From SG8-41 sp036555615 (GTDB lineage Bacteria > Pseudomonadota > Gammaproteobacteria > Burkholderiales > SG8-41), in NCBI GenBank assembly GCA_036555615.1, contig DATBKZ010000086.1, positions 15,358 to 79,357 on the forward strand: a stretch of 64,000 bases of DNA, read 5' to 3'. Positions 15,318-22,897 of this stretch are shown one piece after another; within the stretch, counting starts at the first letter, position 1, and each line of letters opens with the position of its first letter. Under the pieces are notes generated by a model. That model worked only from the letters and a program-made list of their open reading frames with translations. It searched no databases and was not told where the DNA came from. Both the position numbers and the translations under genes were made by a program.

Positions 15318-16942
15318 CAACCGGTCCTGCGCCGCAGCCGGCCGAGGCGGAAATCGCGCACGATCTCGCGCGCCGCATTGTGCCCCGGCAGCCCCGACAC
15401 GCCGCCGCCCGGGTGCGCGCCGGCCCCGCACAGGTAGAGCCGCGGGACCGGTGTCCGGTAATGGGCGTGTCCCAGCACCGGGCGCGCGGCCCAGATCTGG
15501 TCGGGAGTCAGCGCGCCGTGGAAGATGTCCCCGCCGGTCAGCCCGAAATCGCGCTCGAGATCGAGCGGCGAGAGCACCTTGCGCCCGATGACCGACGCCT
15601 TGAAGTTGGACGCGAAGCGCGTCACGGTGTCAATTACATGGTCAGCCGCCGCTTCCTTGATCTCGTCCCAGTAGAGCCCCTTGGGAAGGTCGTACGCAAA
15701 GTGCTGGCACATGAGGCTCGCCACGTGCTGGCCGGGCGGCGCGAGCGTGGGATCCACGGTGGACGGGATCACCATTTCAATGATCGGCGAGCGCGAGCAG
15801 CCGTAGGTGCGGGCGTCGAAGTACGCCTGCTCCATGTAGGCGAGCGAGGGTGCGATGATGATGCCGGACTGGTGGTGCGGCTGCAGCTCGCGGCCAGGCA
15901 GGCAGGTGAAGTCCGGCAGCTCCGAGAGCGCGAGGTTGATCCGGAACGTCGCGGAGCCGCACTTGTAACTGCGGATGCGCCGCAGGAAGTCGTCGCCGAG
16001 CACGGCGGAGTCCACGAGCTTGAGATAGAGCATCCGGGGATCGACGTTCGCCACCACGCAGCGCGCGTCCACCATGCTGCGGTCGGTCAGCTGCACGCCC
16101 TGGGCACCGCGCTGGTCGACGCAGACCTTGTGCACCTCGCACCCGGTGGTGATCTCGACGCCGCGCCGCTCGGCCTCCTTCGCCATCGCCTGCGTAATCG
16201 CTCCCATGCCCCCAACGGCGTGGCCCCACGCGCCGCGCCTGCCGTTCACCTCCCCCACCACGTGGTGCAGCAGCCCGTAGGCGCTGCCTGGTGAATACGG
16301 GCTCGCGTAGTGGCCGACCGCCGCGTCAAACCCGAACGCGGCCTTGATGGCGTCGGACGCGAACCAGGCGTCGAGGATCTCGCCCGCGCTCTTCGTCAGC
16401 AGATCGAGGAAATCGCGACGCGCGGCGATACCGGCTTTCCGCATGCGGTAGCCCAGGCGCAGGGCAGCGAGCGCGGTGCGCACGGCTCCGCCGCCGAGGT
16501 TGGGCGGCGTCTCGAGCATGAGGCGGCGCATCACGCCGCCTGCGCGCTCGAGCATCGCGTAATAATCCGGCAGCCGCTGTGCGTCGCGCGCGGAGAACCG
16601 CGCTAGCTCGGACTGGGTCGCGGCCAGCTGGTTCTCGACCTTCAAATAGGTCGCATCCGAAAGCGGGAGAAAGTTGGCGAGCGGCCGCTCGACGATGCGC
16701 AGTCCGTGCTCGGCGAGCCGCAGGTCGCGGATCACCTTGGGATGCAGCAGGCTCACCGTGTAGGCGGCGGCGGAATTGCGGAATCCCGGAAAGAATTCCT
16801 CGGTGACCGCCGCGCCGCCGACTACCGGGCGGCGCTCAAGCACCCTGACGCGGTATCCCGCGCCGGCAAGATAGCAGGCGCAGGTGAGCCCGTTGTGGCC
16901 GCCCCCGACGATGATCGCGTCGTACGGTTTGTGGTTCGGCAT
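15317..16942 (-). CDS. Phytoene-desaturase/PYROXD2-like FAD oxidoreductase, first gene of the run
   Basis: 541 residues with a canonical FAD motif (AIIVGGGHNGLTCACYLAGA, VVGGAAVTEEFFPGF), an internal SLAYMEQAYFDARTYGCSRS segment and the C-terminal LYLCGAGAHPGGGVSGLPGHNAA. Start ATG 16942 is placed ten residues before the Rossmann strand. An in-frame extension to 17071 is rejected because it translates the tRNA-Arg. The start codon is only 8 nt from the tRNA CCA end, so no Shine-Dalgarno sequence exists outside the tRNA; the mRNA would be cut to an almost leaderless 5' end by tRNA processing. Its stop overlaps the GcvT-like start. Confidence 0.88.
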   Translation of the reverse strand: MPNHKPYDAIIVGGGHNGLTCACYLAGAGYRVRVLERRPVVGGAAVTEEFFPGFRNSAAAYTVSLLHPKVIRDLRLAEHGLRIVERPLANFLPLSDATYLKVENQLAATQSELARFSARDAQRLPDYYAMLERAGGVMRRLMLETPPNLGGGAVRTALAALRLGYRMRKAGIAARRDFLDLLTKSAGEILDAWFASDAIKAAFGFDAAVGHYASPYSPGSAYGLLHHVVGEVNGRRGAWGHAVGGMGAITQAMAKEAERRGVEITTGCEVHKVCVDQRGAQGVQLTDRSMVDARCVVANVDPRMLYLKLVDSAVLGDDFLRRIRSYKCGSATFRINLALSELPDFTCLPGRELQPHHQSGIIIAPSLAYMEQAYFDARTYGCSRSPIIEMVIPSTVDPTLAPPGQHVASLMCQHFAYDLPKGLYWDEIKEAAADHVIDTVTRFASNFKASVIGRKVLSPLDLERDFGLTGGDIFHGALTPDQIWAARPVLGHAHYRTPVPRLYLCGAGAHPGGGVSGLPGHNAAREIVRDFRLGRLRRRTG

Positions 16943-16950
16943 GGAAACCG

Positions 16951-17026
16951 TGGCGCGCCCGGCGGGAGTCGAACCCACGACCTTTGGCTTCGGAGGCCAA
17001 CACTCTATCCTCTGAGCTACGGGCGC
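16951..17026 (-). tRNA. tRNA-Arg (anticodon CCG)
   Basis: Read on the minus strand, the 76-nt sequence folds as a full cloverleaf: acceptor GCGCCCG / CGGGCGC, D-arm with AGCTCAGAGGATAGAGT, anticodon stem TTGGC / GCCAA with loop CTCCGAA (anticodon CCG), T-arm GTGGG-TTCGACT-CCCGC, discriminator G, and an encoded CCA end at 16953-16951. The first flavoprotein gene starts 8 nt downstream on the same strand, so the two are almost certainly on one transcript. Confidence 0.97.
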
Positions 17027-17080
17027 GCGTGCGCGGAGTTTATCACAGCGTGGCGCGACTAACGTCCGCAAATCAACGTT

Positions 17081-17109
17081 TTACGCAGCGAAGACGGCCG
17101 CTATATAAT
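17081..17109 (+). promoter_or_regulatory. Probable sigma70 promoter of the cytochrome c gene
   Basis: A perfect -10 box TATAAT (17104-17109) lies 17 nt after TTACGC (17081-17086), a weak -35. The predicted start point is about 15 nt before the chosen ATG 17132, which argues against the earlier ATG at 17108. Confidence 0.55.
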
Positions 17110-17131
17110 GCGCGTCCGGGAGCGCCCCGCC

Positions 17132-17692
17132 ATGGCTGATATCCGCATCGAAGAACATTCCTCGCCGATCAAGACGCCCAAGCAGCTCGTCATCGTCGTG
17201 GTGCTCGCGTTTGCGGTTCCGATCACGCTCATCGTGATGCTGGTGCAGCTCGTCACCAGCGGTGCGGATCTCTCCCCGCAGCATCCGGCGATGTCGGAGG
17301 AAGCCATCGCGAAGCGCCTGAAGCCGGTCGGCGAATTGGTGGTCGATGCGAGCCAGCCCGCGCCCGCAGCTGCCCCCGCGAGCGCGCCCGCAACGGTGGC
17401 GGCTGCCGCGCCTGCTGCCGCGAAATCCGTCGCAGCGCCGCGAGCGGCCGCGGGCAATGGTAAGGCCGTGTATGACGCGACCTGCACGGTCTGCCATGCC
17501 GCGGGCGTCGCGGGGGCGCCCAAGACCGGGGACAAGGCGGCCTGGGCGCCGCGCCTGAAGGCCGGCATGAGCACGCTCTACGCAAGCTCGATTAAGGGCA
17601 AGAACGCAATGCCGCCCAAGGGCGGCAATCTCGCGCTCCCCGAGGCCGACGTCCGCGCAGCCGTGGATTACATGGTCGGCCTCGTCAAATGA
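17132..17692 (+). CDS. Membrane-anchored cytochrome c5-family monohaem protein
   Basis: 186 residues. A single N-terminal membrane anchor (about residues 18-40, LVIVVVLAFAVPITLIVMLV) is followed by an Ala/Pro-rich linker (about 75-110) and a class I cytochrome c domain. The haem site is CTVCH (in YDATCTVCHAAG) and the axial Met is in NAMPPKGG. It would carry electrons in the periplasm near the terminal oxidases. ATG 17132 is chosen because the predicted -10 box overlaps the earlier ATG 17108. A strong terminator follows 36 nt after the stop. Confidence 0.9.
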   Translation: MADIRIEEHSSPIKTPKQLVIVVVLAFAVPITLIVMLVQLVTSGADLSPQHPAMSEEAIAKRLKPVGELVVDASQPAPAAAPASAPATVAAAAPAAAKSVAAPRAAAGNGKAVYDATCTVCHAAGVAGAPKTGDKAAWAPRLKAGMSTLYASSIKGKNAMPPKGGNLALPEADVRAAVDYMVGLVK

Positions 17693-17728
17693 GGCGCGAC
17701 GGCTAAGGCGTGATGAGTGAGGGGTGAG

Positions 17729-17755
17729 GGCGCAGCGTCTGCTGCGCCTTTTTTT
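17729..17755 (+). terminator. Intrinsic terminator of the cytochrome c gene
   Basis: An 8-bp GC-rich stem (GGCGCAGC / GCTGCGCC) with loop GTCT is followed directly by seven T residues. Confidence 0.9.
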
Positions 17756-17774
17756 GTCCCTGCATTGATTACTC

Positions 17775-18074
17775 GAACCCGTCTCGAAGATATCCAAGGA
17801 GCAGCGTGAGCATGCATCCGAGATATACGGCACAGCGCGGGTCCACCCGCGCAGCTCAGCACACCCGCGGGCCGGGTGGCAGAGCGGTTGGGATCTGGTT
17901 CCGGATTTCCGGTACTGGTACTGACTGTCTTAGGGAGTTGTCCTGATCAATTGACCAAGTGGGCTGGGAAATCCGGAGAAGATCACGACCGCTCTGACGG
18001 GACCCGCCCCGCGGCCTGCGCTACACTCAAGATGAACGGTCGGAGGAGAACGGCCGCGTTTTTGAAGTAGGTTC
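17775..18074 (+). mobile_element. MITE-like structured element, copy A
   Basis: A 300-bp non-coding block that recurs inverted at 40550-40859 with roughly 85-90 % identity in its core by eye. Its ends are imperfect terminal inverted repeats (GAACCCGTCTCGAA at the left; the complement of the right end reads GAACCTACTTCAAA). Inside are a perfect hairpin GCGCGGGTCCACCCGCGC and a long imperfect stem: AGAGCGGTTGGGATCTGG...CCGGATTTCC pairs with GGAAATCCGG...AGATCACGACCGCTCT about 50 nt later. No ORF is conserved. It fills the gap between the cytochrome terminator and apaH, whose promoter or leader it may supply. Confidence 0.72.
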
Positions 18075-18113
18075 TCGTCACCCGACATCCGTCACTCGTC
18101 ACTCTTTTCAAGC

Positions 18114-18941
18114 ATGGCGACTTTAGCGATCGGCGACGTCCAGGGCTGCTACGACCAGCTCATGCGGCTGCTCGAGCGCGCCGGCTTCGACGAGCGGCGC
18201 GACACGCTGTGGTTCGTGGGCGATCTCGTGAACCGCGGCCCGCAGTCGCTCGAGACGGTGCGCTTCGTCAAGGGCCTCGGCGCCCGCGCGGTCACCCTGC
18301 TCGGCAATCACGATCTCAACCTCCTCGCGGTGGCGGCCGGCATCCGCAAGCCGCATCGCGGCGACACCAACGATGCAATCCTCGGCGCGCCCGACCGCGA
18401 TGAGCTCCTCGCGTGGCTGCGGCACCTGAACATGATGCATGCAGGCGGCGGCTACGCGATGGTTCACGCGGGGCTGCTGCCGCAGTGGAGCGTCACGCAG
18501 GCGCTCGACCTCGCGCGCGAGGTGGAGACGGTGCTGCGCTCCCCCGATCACCGCGAGTTCCTGAAGGCAATGTACGGCAACGAGCCCGTGCGCTGGCGCG
18601 ACGATCTCGCCGGCCACGACCGGCTGCGCATCATCGTGAATGCGATGACGCGCATGCGTCTCGCGGCGGCTGACGGCACGCTCGAGCTCAATTACAAGCT
18701 CGGGCTCGACCAGGCGCCCGCCGGCTACTTCCCGTGGTATGACGTGCCGGGGCGCGCGAGCCGCGGCACGCCGATACTGTTCGGTCACTGGGCGGCGCTC
18801 GGCCTGCTCATGCGCGAAGACGTGGTGTGCCTGGATAGCGGCTGCGTGTGGGGCCGCGCGCTCACGGCGCTGCGCCTCGAGGACCGGCGGCTGTTCCAGC
18901 TGGACTGCGCGGAGCTCGCGGGAACGGCGTCTGAAGACTGA
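18114..18941 (+). CDS. apaH: Bis(5'-nucleosyl)-tetraphosphatase, symmetrical
   Basis: A 275-residue calcineurin-like phosphoesterase that hydrolyses Ap4A to two ADP. Metal-site motifs are all present: IGDVQGCYDQL, FVGDLVNRGPQS, LLGNHDLNLLA, and the later His in AMVHAGLLPQW and ILFGHWAALG. Length equals that of proteobacterial ApaH. It stands alone on the plus strand, directly after the MITE-like element, and converges with the PfkB-kinase gene. Confidence 0.96.
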   Translation: MATLAIGDVQGCYDQLMRLLERAGFDERRDTLWFVGDLVNRGPQSLETVRFVKGLGARAVTLLGNHDLNLLAVAAGIRKPHRGDTNDAILGAPDRDELLAWLRHLNMMHAGGGYAMVHAGLLPQWSVTQALDLAREVETVLRSPDHREFLKAMYGNEPVRWRDDLAGHDRLRIIVNAMTRMRLAAADGTLELNYKLGLDQAPAGYFPWYDVPGRASRGTPILFGHWAALGLLMREDVVCLDSGCVWGRALTALRLEDRRLFQLDCAELAGTASED

Positions 18942-18993
18942 ACCGCCACGCCGGCGCGCAGTCCGCGCCTGTCCCGGGCAGCGAGGACGGGGA

Positions 18994-19929
18994 CTACCAG
19001 GGTTTCGCGCCGAAAGCTGCCTGGTAGCGCTGCTCGATCTCGCCGCGCGTGAAGCGGTGGTTCTGGCCGCCGCGCTGCGCGATCTTGATCGAGCCGAGCA
19101 GCGACGCGAGCCGCCCGGTTACCGGCCAGTCGAGGCCGGCGGCGATGCCGTAGAGGAGCCCCGCGCGATAGGCGTCGCCGCACCCGGTCGGGTCCACGAC
19201 GCGCTCCGCCGTCACCGGCGGAATTTCGACCGTGCGGCCGCCGGCCATGATGGTCGAGCCGCGTGCGCCGCGCGTCACCACCAGCGCTTTCACTTTCCGC
19301 GCCAGCGCCTCGAGCGTGGTGCCGGCCCGGTCCTGCAGCAGCTGGCCCTCGTAGTCGTTGACCGCAACATAGCTCGCCCGGTTCACGAACTCGGCGAGCT
19401 CCGCCCGGCTGAACATGGGCAGCCCCTGCCCGGGATCGAACAGGAACGGGATGCCCGCGTCATGGAACTCGCGCGCGTGCTGCAGCATGCCTTCCCGGCC
19501 GTCGGGGGCGATGATGCCGAGCTTGACGCCGCTCGCCTCGTGCACGTGGTTCTCGTGCGAGTAATTCATTGCGCCGGGATGGAACGCCGTGATCTGGTTG
19601 TCGTCGAGATCGGTCGTGATGAACGCCTGCGCGGTGAACGTGTTCGGGATCCTGCGGATGTGGCTCTGCGCCAGGTGCAGCTTCTGCAGCCGGTAGTCGT
19701 ACGGCTGGTAATCCTCGCCCACCGTGGCCATGATGAGCGGCTCGCCGTCCAGCATCTTGAGCGTATAGGCGATGTTGCCGGCGCAGCCGCCGAACTCCCG
19801 CCGCATGTCCGGCACCAGGAATGCCACGTTCAGGATGTGGAGCTGCTCGGGCAGGATGTGGTTCTTGAAGCGGTCGCCGAACACCATGATGGTGTCGTAG
19901 GCGATCGAGCCGCAGATGAGCGTGGCCAT
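18994..19929 (-). CDS. PfkB-family carbohydrate/nucleoside kinase (adenosine-kinase-like)
   Basis: A 311-residue ribokinase-fold kinase. The N-terminal FGGCAGNIAYTLKML corresponds to the substrate-binding GG motif, and the C-terminal VVDPTGCGDAYRAGLLYGI contains the catalytic Asp and anion hole (PfkB signature 2, with Cys replacing the commoner Ala). Overall similarity in memory is to bacterial adenosine-kinase-like proteins; the sugar or nucleoside cannot be fixed. A TATAAT box on the minus strand at 19956-19961 is probably its -10 element. Confidence 0.87.
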   Translation of the reverse strand: MATLICGSIAYDTIMVFGDRFKNHILPEQLHILNVAFLVPDMRREFGGCAGNIAYTLKMLDGEPLIMATVGEDYQPYDYRLQKLHLAQSHIRRIPNTFTAQAFITTDLDDNQITAFHPGAMNYSHENHVHEASGVKLGIIAPDGREGMLQHAREFHDAGIPFLFDPGQGLPMFSRAELAEFVNRASYVAVNDYEGQLLQDRAGTTLEALARKVKALVVTRGARGSTIMAGGRTVEIPPVTAERVVDPTGCGDAYRAGLLYGIAAGLDWPVTGRLASLLGSIKIAQRGGQNHRFTRGEIEQRYQAAFGAKPW

Positions 19930-19955
19930 GCAAGTGCGCGGGGGGCTGCCGAAGA

Positions 19956-19961
19956 ATTATA
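19956..19961 (-). promoter_or_regulatory. Candidate -10 box of the PfkB kinase gene
   Basis: The minus strand reads TATAAT 27 nt before the start codon at 19929. No convincing -35 hexamer lies 16-18 nt upstream. Confidence 0.35.
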
Positions 19962-20141
19962 ACCGCGCCGCCGGTCATGCCTGACTCCCCGGCGCGCGGC
20001 TCCGGGGGGCCGAGCGGCGCAGTTTGCCCCGCGCTCCGCGGGCGCGCAATGCCGCCGGACGCGATAATATCCGCCTCGTGGCGCGCCGGTAGGGGACCCG
20101 CGCCCGCGGGTCGGCTCAACTGCAACTTCAAGGAGGAACCT

Positions 20142-20558
20142 ATGCTGAAGGAGTTCAAGGAATTCGCGGTGCGGGGCAATGTAGTCGACATGGCAGTCGG
20201 CATCATCATCGGCGCCGCCTTCGGCAAGATCGTGGACTCGCTCGTGAAGGACGTGATCATGCCGCCGATCGGGCTGCTGCTCGGCCAGGTGGACTTCTCG
20301 AACCTGTTCCTGGTCATCAAGCAGGGCGCGCAAGCCGGCCCCTACCTCTCGGTGGACGCGGCGCAAAAGGCCGGCGCTGTCACCTTCAACTACGGCGTCT
20401 TCTTCAACACCGTGATCTCGTTCGTGATCATCGCCTTCGCGGTATTCCTGCTGATCCGCGTCATCAACCGCCTCAAGGCGCAGGAGGAGAAGAAGCCCGC
20501 CGCGCCGCCGGAAGACGTCGTGCTGCTGCGCGAGATCCGCGACGCGCTCAGGAAATAG
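20142..20558 (+). CDS. mscL: Large-conductance mechanosensitive channel
   Basis: 138 residues, the usual MscL length. The N-terminal amphipathic helix and first membrane segment (KEFAVRGNVVDMAVGIIIGA) form the channel gate; a second membrane segment lies at about residues 80-102 (NTVISFVIIAFAVFLLIRVI), followed by a charged C-terminal helix. The homopentamer in the inner membrane releases osmolytes on hypo-osmotic shock. ATG 20142 is fixed by a strong ribosome-binding site AAGGAGGAAC just upstream. Confidence 0.97.
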   Translation: MLKEFKEFAVRGNVVDMAVGIIIGAAFGKIVDSLVKDVIMPPIGLLLGQVDFSNLFLVIKQGAQAGPYLSVDAAQKAGAVTFNYGVFFNTVISFVIIAFAVFLLIRVINRLKAQEEKKPAAPPEDVVLLREIRDALRK

Positions 20559-20563
20559 GAATG

Positions 20564-20589
20564 AAAAACCCCGCCGCGGCGGGGTTTTT
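20564..20589. terminator. Bidirectional intrinsic terminator between mscL and the Spy-like gene
   Basis: A near-perfect palindrome: five A residues, CCCCGCC / GGCGGGG stem, five T residues. It can end mscL on the plus strand and the convergent Spy-like gene on the minus strand. Confidence 0.92.
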
Positions 20590-20609
20590 CGTTGCGGCCG
20601 GGGGCGGGG

Positions 20610-21242
20610 CTATTCGCTCTCCTGCAGCCACCACGGCCCGAGCTGGCGGAATTGCTGCTTCTGCTCCGCAGTGAGAACCGAGGAAATCTGGTTGCGCGCC
20701 TCGATGCGTGACTTGAGCATCTGGCGCCGCAGCTCGTCGACTTTCTTCTGCTGGTCGGCGATCGCGGCCGCGTCGAGCCTCTCGCCGAATGAGAGCTGCC
20801 GCAACTTGAACTGCTCGGTGCGCATCTTGCCCATAATGTCCCAGTTCTTGCTCCGGTGCTCTTCCTGGATCTTCAGCACCTTCTCGCGCTGCTCGTCGGT
20901 GAGGTTGAGAGCGGCGAGCGCGCCACCCCCCCCTCCGGGTCCGAACCCCTGCCCGCCGCGCGGACCATATCCGCCCCATCCGGGGCCGCCGCCGTAGCCG
21001 CCCATCATGCCGGGCCCGCCGCCATAGCCCCCCATCATGCCGGGGCCGTAACCCCATCCCGGCCCGCCGCCATAGCCCCCCATCATGCCGGGGCCGTAGC
21101 CTTGTCCCGGACCGTATCCCTGGCCCGGGCCATAGCCCGGCCCTTTGCCCGGTCCACCGGGTCCTTGCGCGTTTGCCGTAGTCGCGCTGCCGGCGGCGAT
21201 ACCCAACGCAACCAATGCCGCTGCCAAACTCTTAAGCCTCAT
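20610..21242 (-). CDS. Spy/CpxP-like periplasmic protein with Gly-Met-Tyr-rich repeats
   Basis: 210 residues with a Sec signal peptide (cleavage after TTANA). Residues about 27-105 are a low-complexity repeat built from GPGQGY, GPGMMGGYGGG and GPGWGYG units. The C-terminal helical domain has two LTxxQ-type motifs (LTDEQREKV and LTAEQKQQF), the hallmark of the Spy/CpxP family of periplasmic chaperones and metal-stress proteins. Met- and Gly-rich tracts are common in metal-binding versions. ATG 21242 is fixed by the signal peptide; the open frame upstream is not coding. Confidence 0.85.
   Translation of the reverse strand: MRLKSLAAALVALGIAAGSATTANAQGPGGPGKGPGYGPGQGYGPGQGYGPGMMGGYGGGPGWGYGPGMMGGYGGGPGMMGGYGGGPGWGGYGPRGGQGFGPGGGGGALAALNLTDEQREKVLKIQEEHRSKNWDIMGKMRTEQFKLRQLSFGERLDAAAIADQQKKVDELRRQMLKSRIEARNQISSVLTAEQKQQFRQLGPWWLQESE
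20925..21150 (-). repeat. Internal tandem repeat encoding GPGMMGGYGGG units
   Basis: Within the Spy-like gene the DNA repeats itself: the 16-bp plus-strand text AGCCCCCCATCATGCC, or a near copy, occurs three times at irregular spacing, alternating with Gly/Pro/Trp/Tyr units. Such arrays expand and contract by slippage, so length may vary among strains. Confidence 0.75.
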
Positions 21243-21444
21243 GTCCGTCGTGTCCTCTAGATGTGAATGGAACAAGCGCCAAGCTCCGGAAATTATCGTT
21301 TTCGGAGCGTGCGCCGTACTGACCTGGATCAAGCGCGGACATGTCCCCTCGCTACACGCGCGCCGCCAGTCGGCGCCGGGTTGCCTTCGTGTTGCTATCA
21401 GATTGATTTCAAGAAGAATTGCCCTATGCTCCCGCGGCCGGCGT

Positions 21445-22893
21445 TCAGTGCGGGTTCCAGGCAAGATCGGGCTCGCGCGCCGCGCGCGCCTCGTCGAGGC
21501 GGCGTAGCGGCGTCGAGTGGGGGGCGCCCCTCACGAGCTGCGGATCGCGCCCGGCCTCTTCGCGGATTTCCTTCATTGCCGCCACGAAGGCGTCGAGCGT
21601 CTGCTTCGACTCCGTTTCCGTGGGCTCGATCAGCAGGCATTCCGGCACGAGCTGCGGGAAATACGCGGTCGGCGCGTGGAAGCCCTTGTCGAGCAGGCGC
21701 TTCGCCACGTCCATCGCGGCGACGCCGGTCTCGTCCCGGAGCGCTTTCAGCGTCAGGACGAACTCATGGCTCGCGCGCCGCCGCGGAAACGCGATCTCGA
21801 AGCCGGCGCGCTTGAGCTCCGCCATGAGGTAGTTGGCGTTGAGCGTGGAGTAATCGCCGACGCGCCGCATACCCGCCGCGCCGAGCATGCGCATGTAGAT
21901 ATAGGCTCGCAGCAGCACTCCCGCATTGCCGAGGTGGGCGCCGAGGCGGCCGATCGAGCGCGGGCAATCGCGCTCATCGAGCAGGTGGAAGCCGCTCGCG
22001 TTCCTGCCGACGACCGGCAGGGGCAGGAACGGGGCGAGCGTGGCATTGACGCCGACCGGCCCGGCACCCGGGCCGCCGCCACCGTGCGGCGTGGAGAAGG
22101 TCTTGTGCAGATTGATATGGATCACGTCGAAGCCCATGTCGCCGGGCCGCACCCTGCCGAGGATCGCGTTCAGATTCGCCCCGTCGTAATAGAGCAGGCC
22201 GCCCGCCCCGTGCACGACGTTCCCGACCTCGATGATGTGGCGCTCGAAGACACCCAGCGTGGACGGGTTGGTGAGCATGAGCCCGGCGGTGCGCGGGCCG
22301 ACGGCGTGTCGCAGCGACGCCACATCGACGTTGCCATCGGCATCGGTCGGGATCTCGCGCACCCGGTAGCCGCACATCACGGCGGACGCCGGGTTGGTGC
22401 CGTGGGCGGCGTCGGGCACCAGGATTTCATCACGCGCCGCGTCGCCGCGCGCGTCGTGGTAGGCCCGGATCATCGCCACGCCGGCAAACTCACCCTGCGC
22501 GCCGGCCATCGGCGCGAGGCTCACCTCAGCCATGCCGGTCACGCTCTCGAGCATCTCCTGCAGCTCGAACAGGCAGGCGAGGAACCCCTGGCCCGTGTCC
22601 GCGGGCGCGTCCGGGTGGCGCGCAAGAAACGGCGGCAACAGGGCAGCCGCGTTGCAGGCGCGCGGGTTGTACTTCATCGTGCACGAGCCGAGCGGATAGA
22701 AATGCGTGTCGATCGAGAAGTTGCGCTGCGAGAGCCTGGTGTAATGGCGCACCGCATCGAGCTCGGAAACTTCGGGCAGCCGCGGCGGTCGCGTACGCAG
22801 CTGATCTCCGGGAATTTCACTCGCGCCGCCGGCCTTGAGAGAGGACGGTGCGGCTCCCTGGCGGCCCGGCCTGGACAGCTCGAAAATCAGCAC
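21445..22893 (-). CDS. gcvPB: Glycine dehydrogenase (decarboxylating), subunit 2
   Basis: 482 residues, the usual size of the C-terminal half of split P protein. PLP lysine is in HINLHKTFSTPHGGGGPGAG; other conserved parts are FYPLGSCTMKYNPR and PDAAHGTNPASA. With GcvPA it decarboxylates glycine and loads the aminomethyl group on GcvH. The start is GTG 22893, 4 nt after the gcvPA stop and preceded by GAGGAG; the ATG just upstream is out of frame and stops at once. The gene ends the nine-gene run that starts with aroQ. Confidence 0.96.
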   Translation of the reverse strand: MLIFELSRPGRQGAAPSSLKAGGASEIPGDQLRTRPPRLPEVSELDAVRHYTRLSQRNFSIDTHFYPLGSCTMKYNPRACNAAALLPPFLARHPDAPADTGQGFLACLFELQEMLESVTGMAEVSLAPMAGAQGEFAGVAMIRAYHDARGDAARDEILVPDAAHGTNPASAVMCGYRVREIPTDADGNVDVASLRHAVGPRTAGLMLTNPSTLGVFERHIIEVGNVVHGAGGLLYYDGANLNAILGRVRPGDMGFDVIHINLHKTFSTPHGGGGPGAGPVGVNATLAPFLPLPVVGRNASGFHLLDERDCPRSIGRLGAHLGNAGVLLRAYIYMRMLGAAGMRRVGDYSTLNANYLMAELKRAGFEIAFPRRRASHEFVLTLKALRDETGVAAMDVAKRLLDKGFHAPTAYFPQLVPECLLIEPTETESKQTLDAFVAAMKEIREEAGRDPQLVRGAPHSTPLRRLDEARAAREPDLAWNPH

Positions 22894-22897
22894 GGCA

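Noticed and set aside
8723..16942. Carotenoid biosynthesis cluster
   Set aside because: The flavoproteins have phytoene-desaturase-like motifs, but no phytoene synthase, cyclase or prenyltransferase gene is present and the relatives are PYROXD2-like.
16943..17071. N-terminal extension of the first flavoprotein
   Set aside because: The extension translates the tRNA-Arg gene and its flank.
17875..17900. tRNA-Ser/Leu-like 5' end (GCCGGGTGGCAGAGCGGTT) in MITE copy A
   Set aside because: No anticodon arm or matching acceptor 3' strand follows; the sequence instead pairs with the right half of the element's long stem.
17876..18070. 64-residue ORF in MITE copy A, with a partial counterpart in copy B
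   Set aside because: Translations in the two copies share text only because the DNA is repeated; there is no start or frame conservation suggesting a protein.
20925..21150. CRISPR-like repeat
   Set aside because: The regular repeat is in frame inside the Spy-like gene and encodes Gly-rich units; repeats have no unique spacers.
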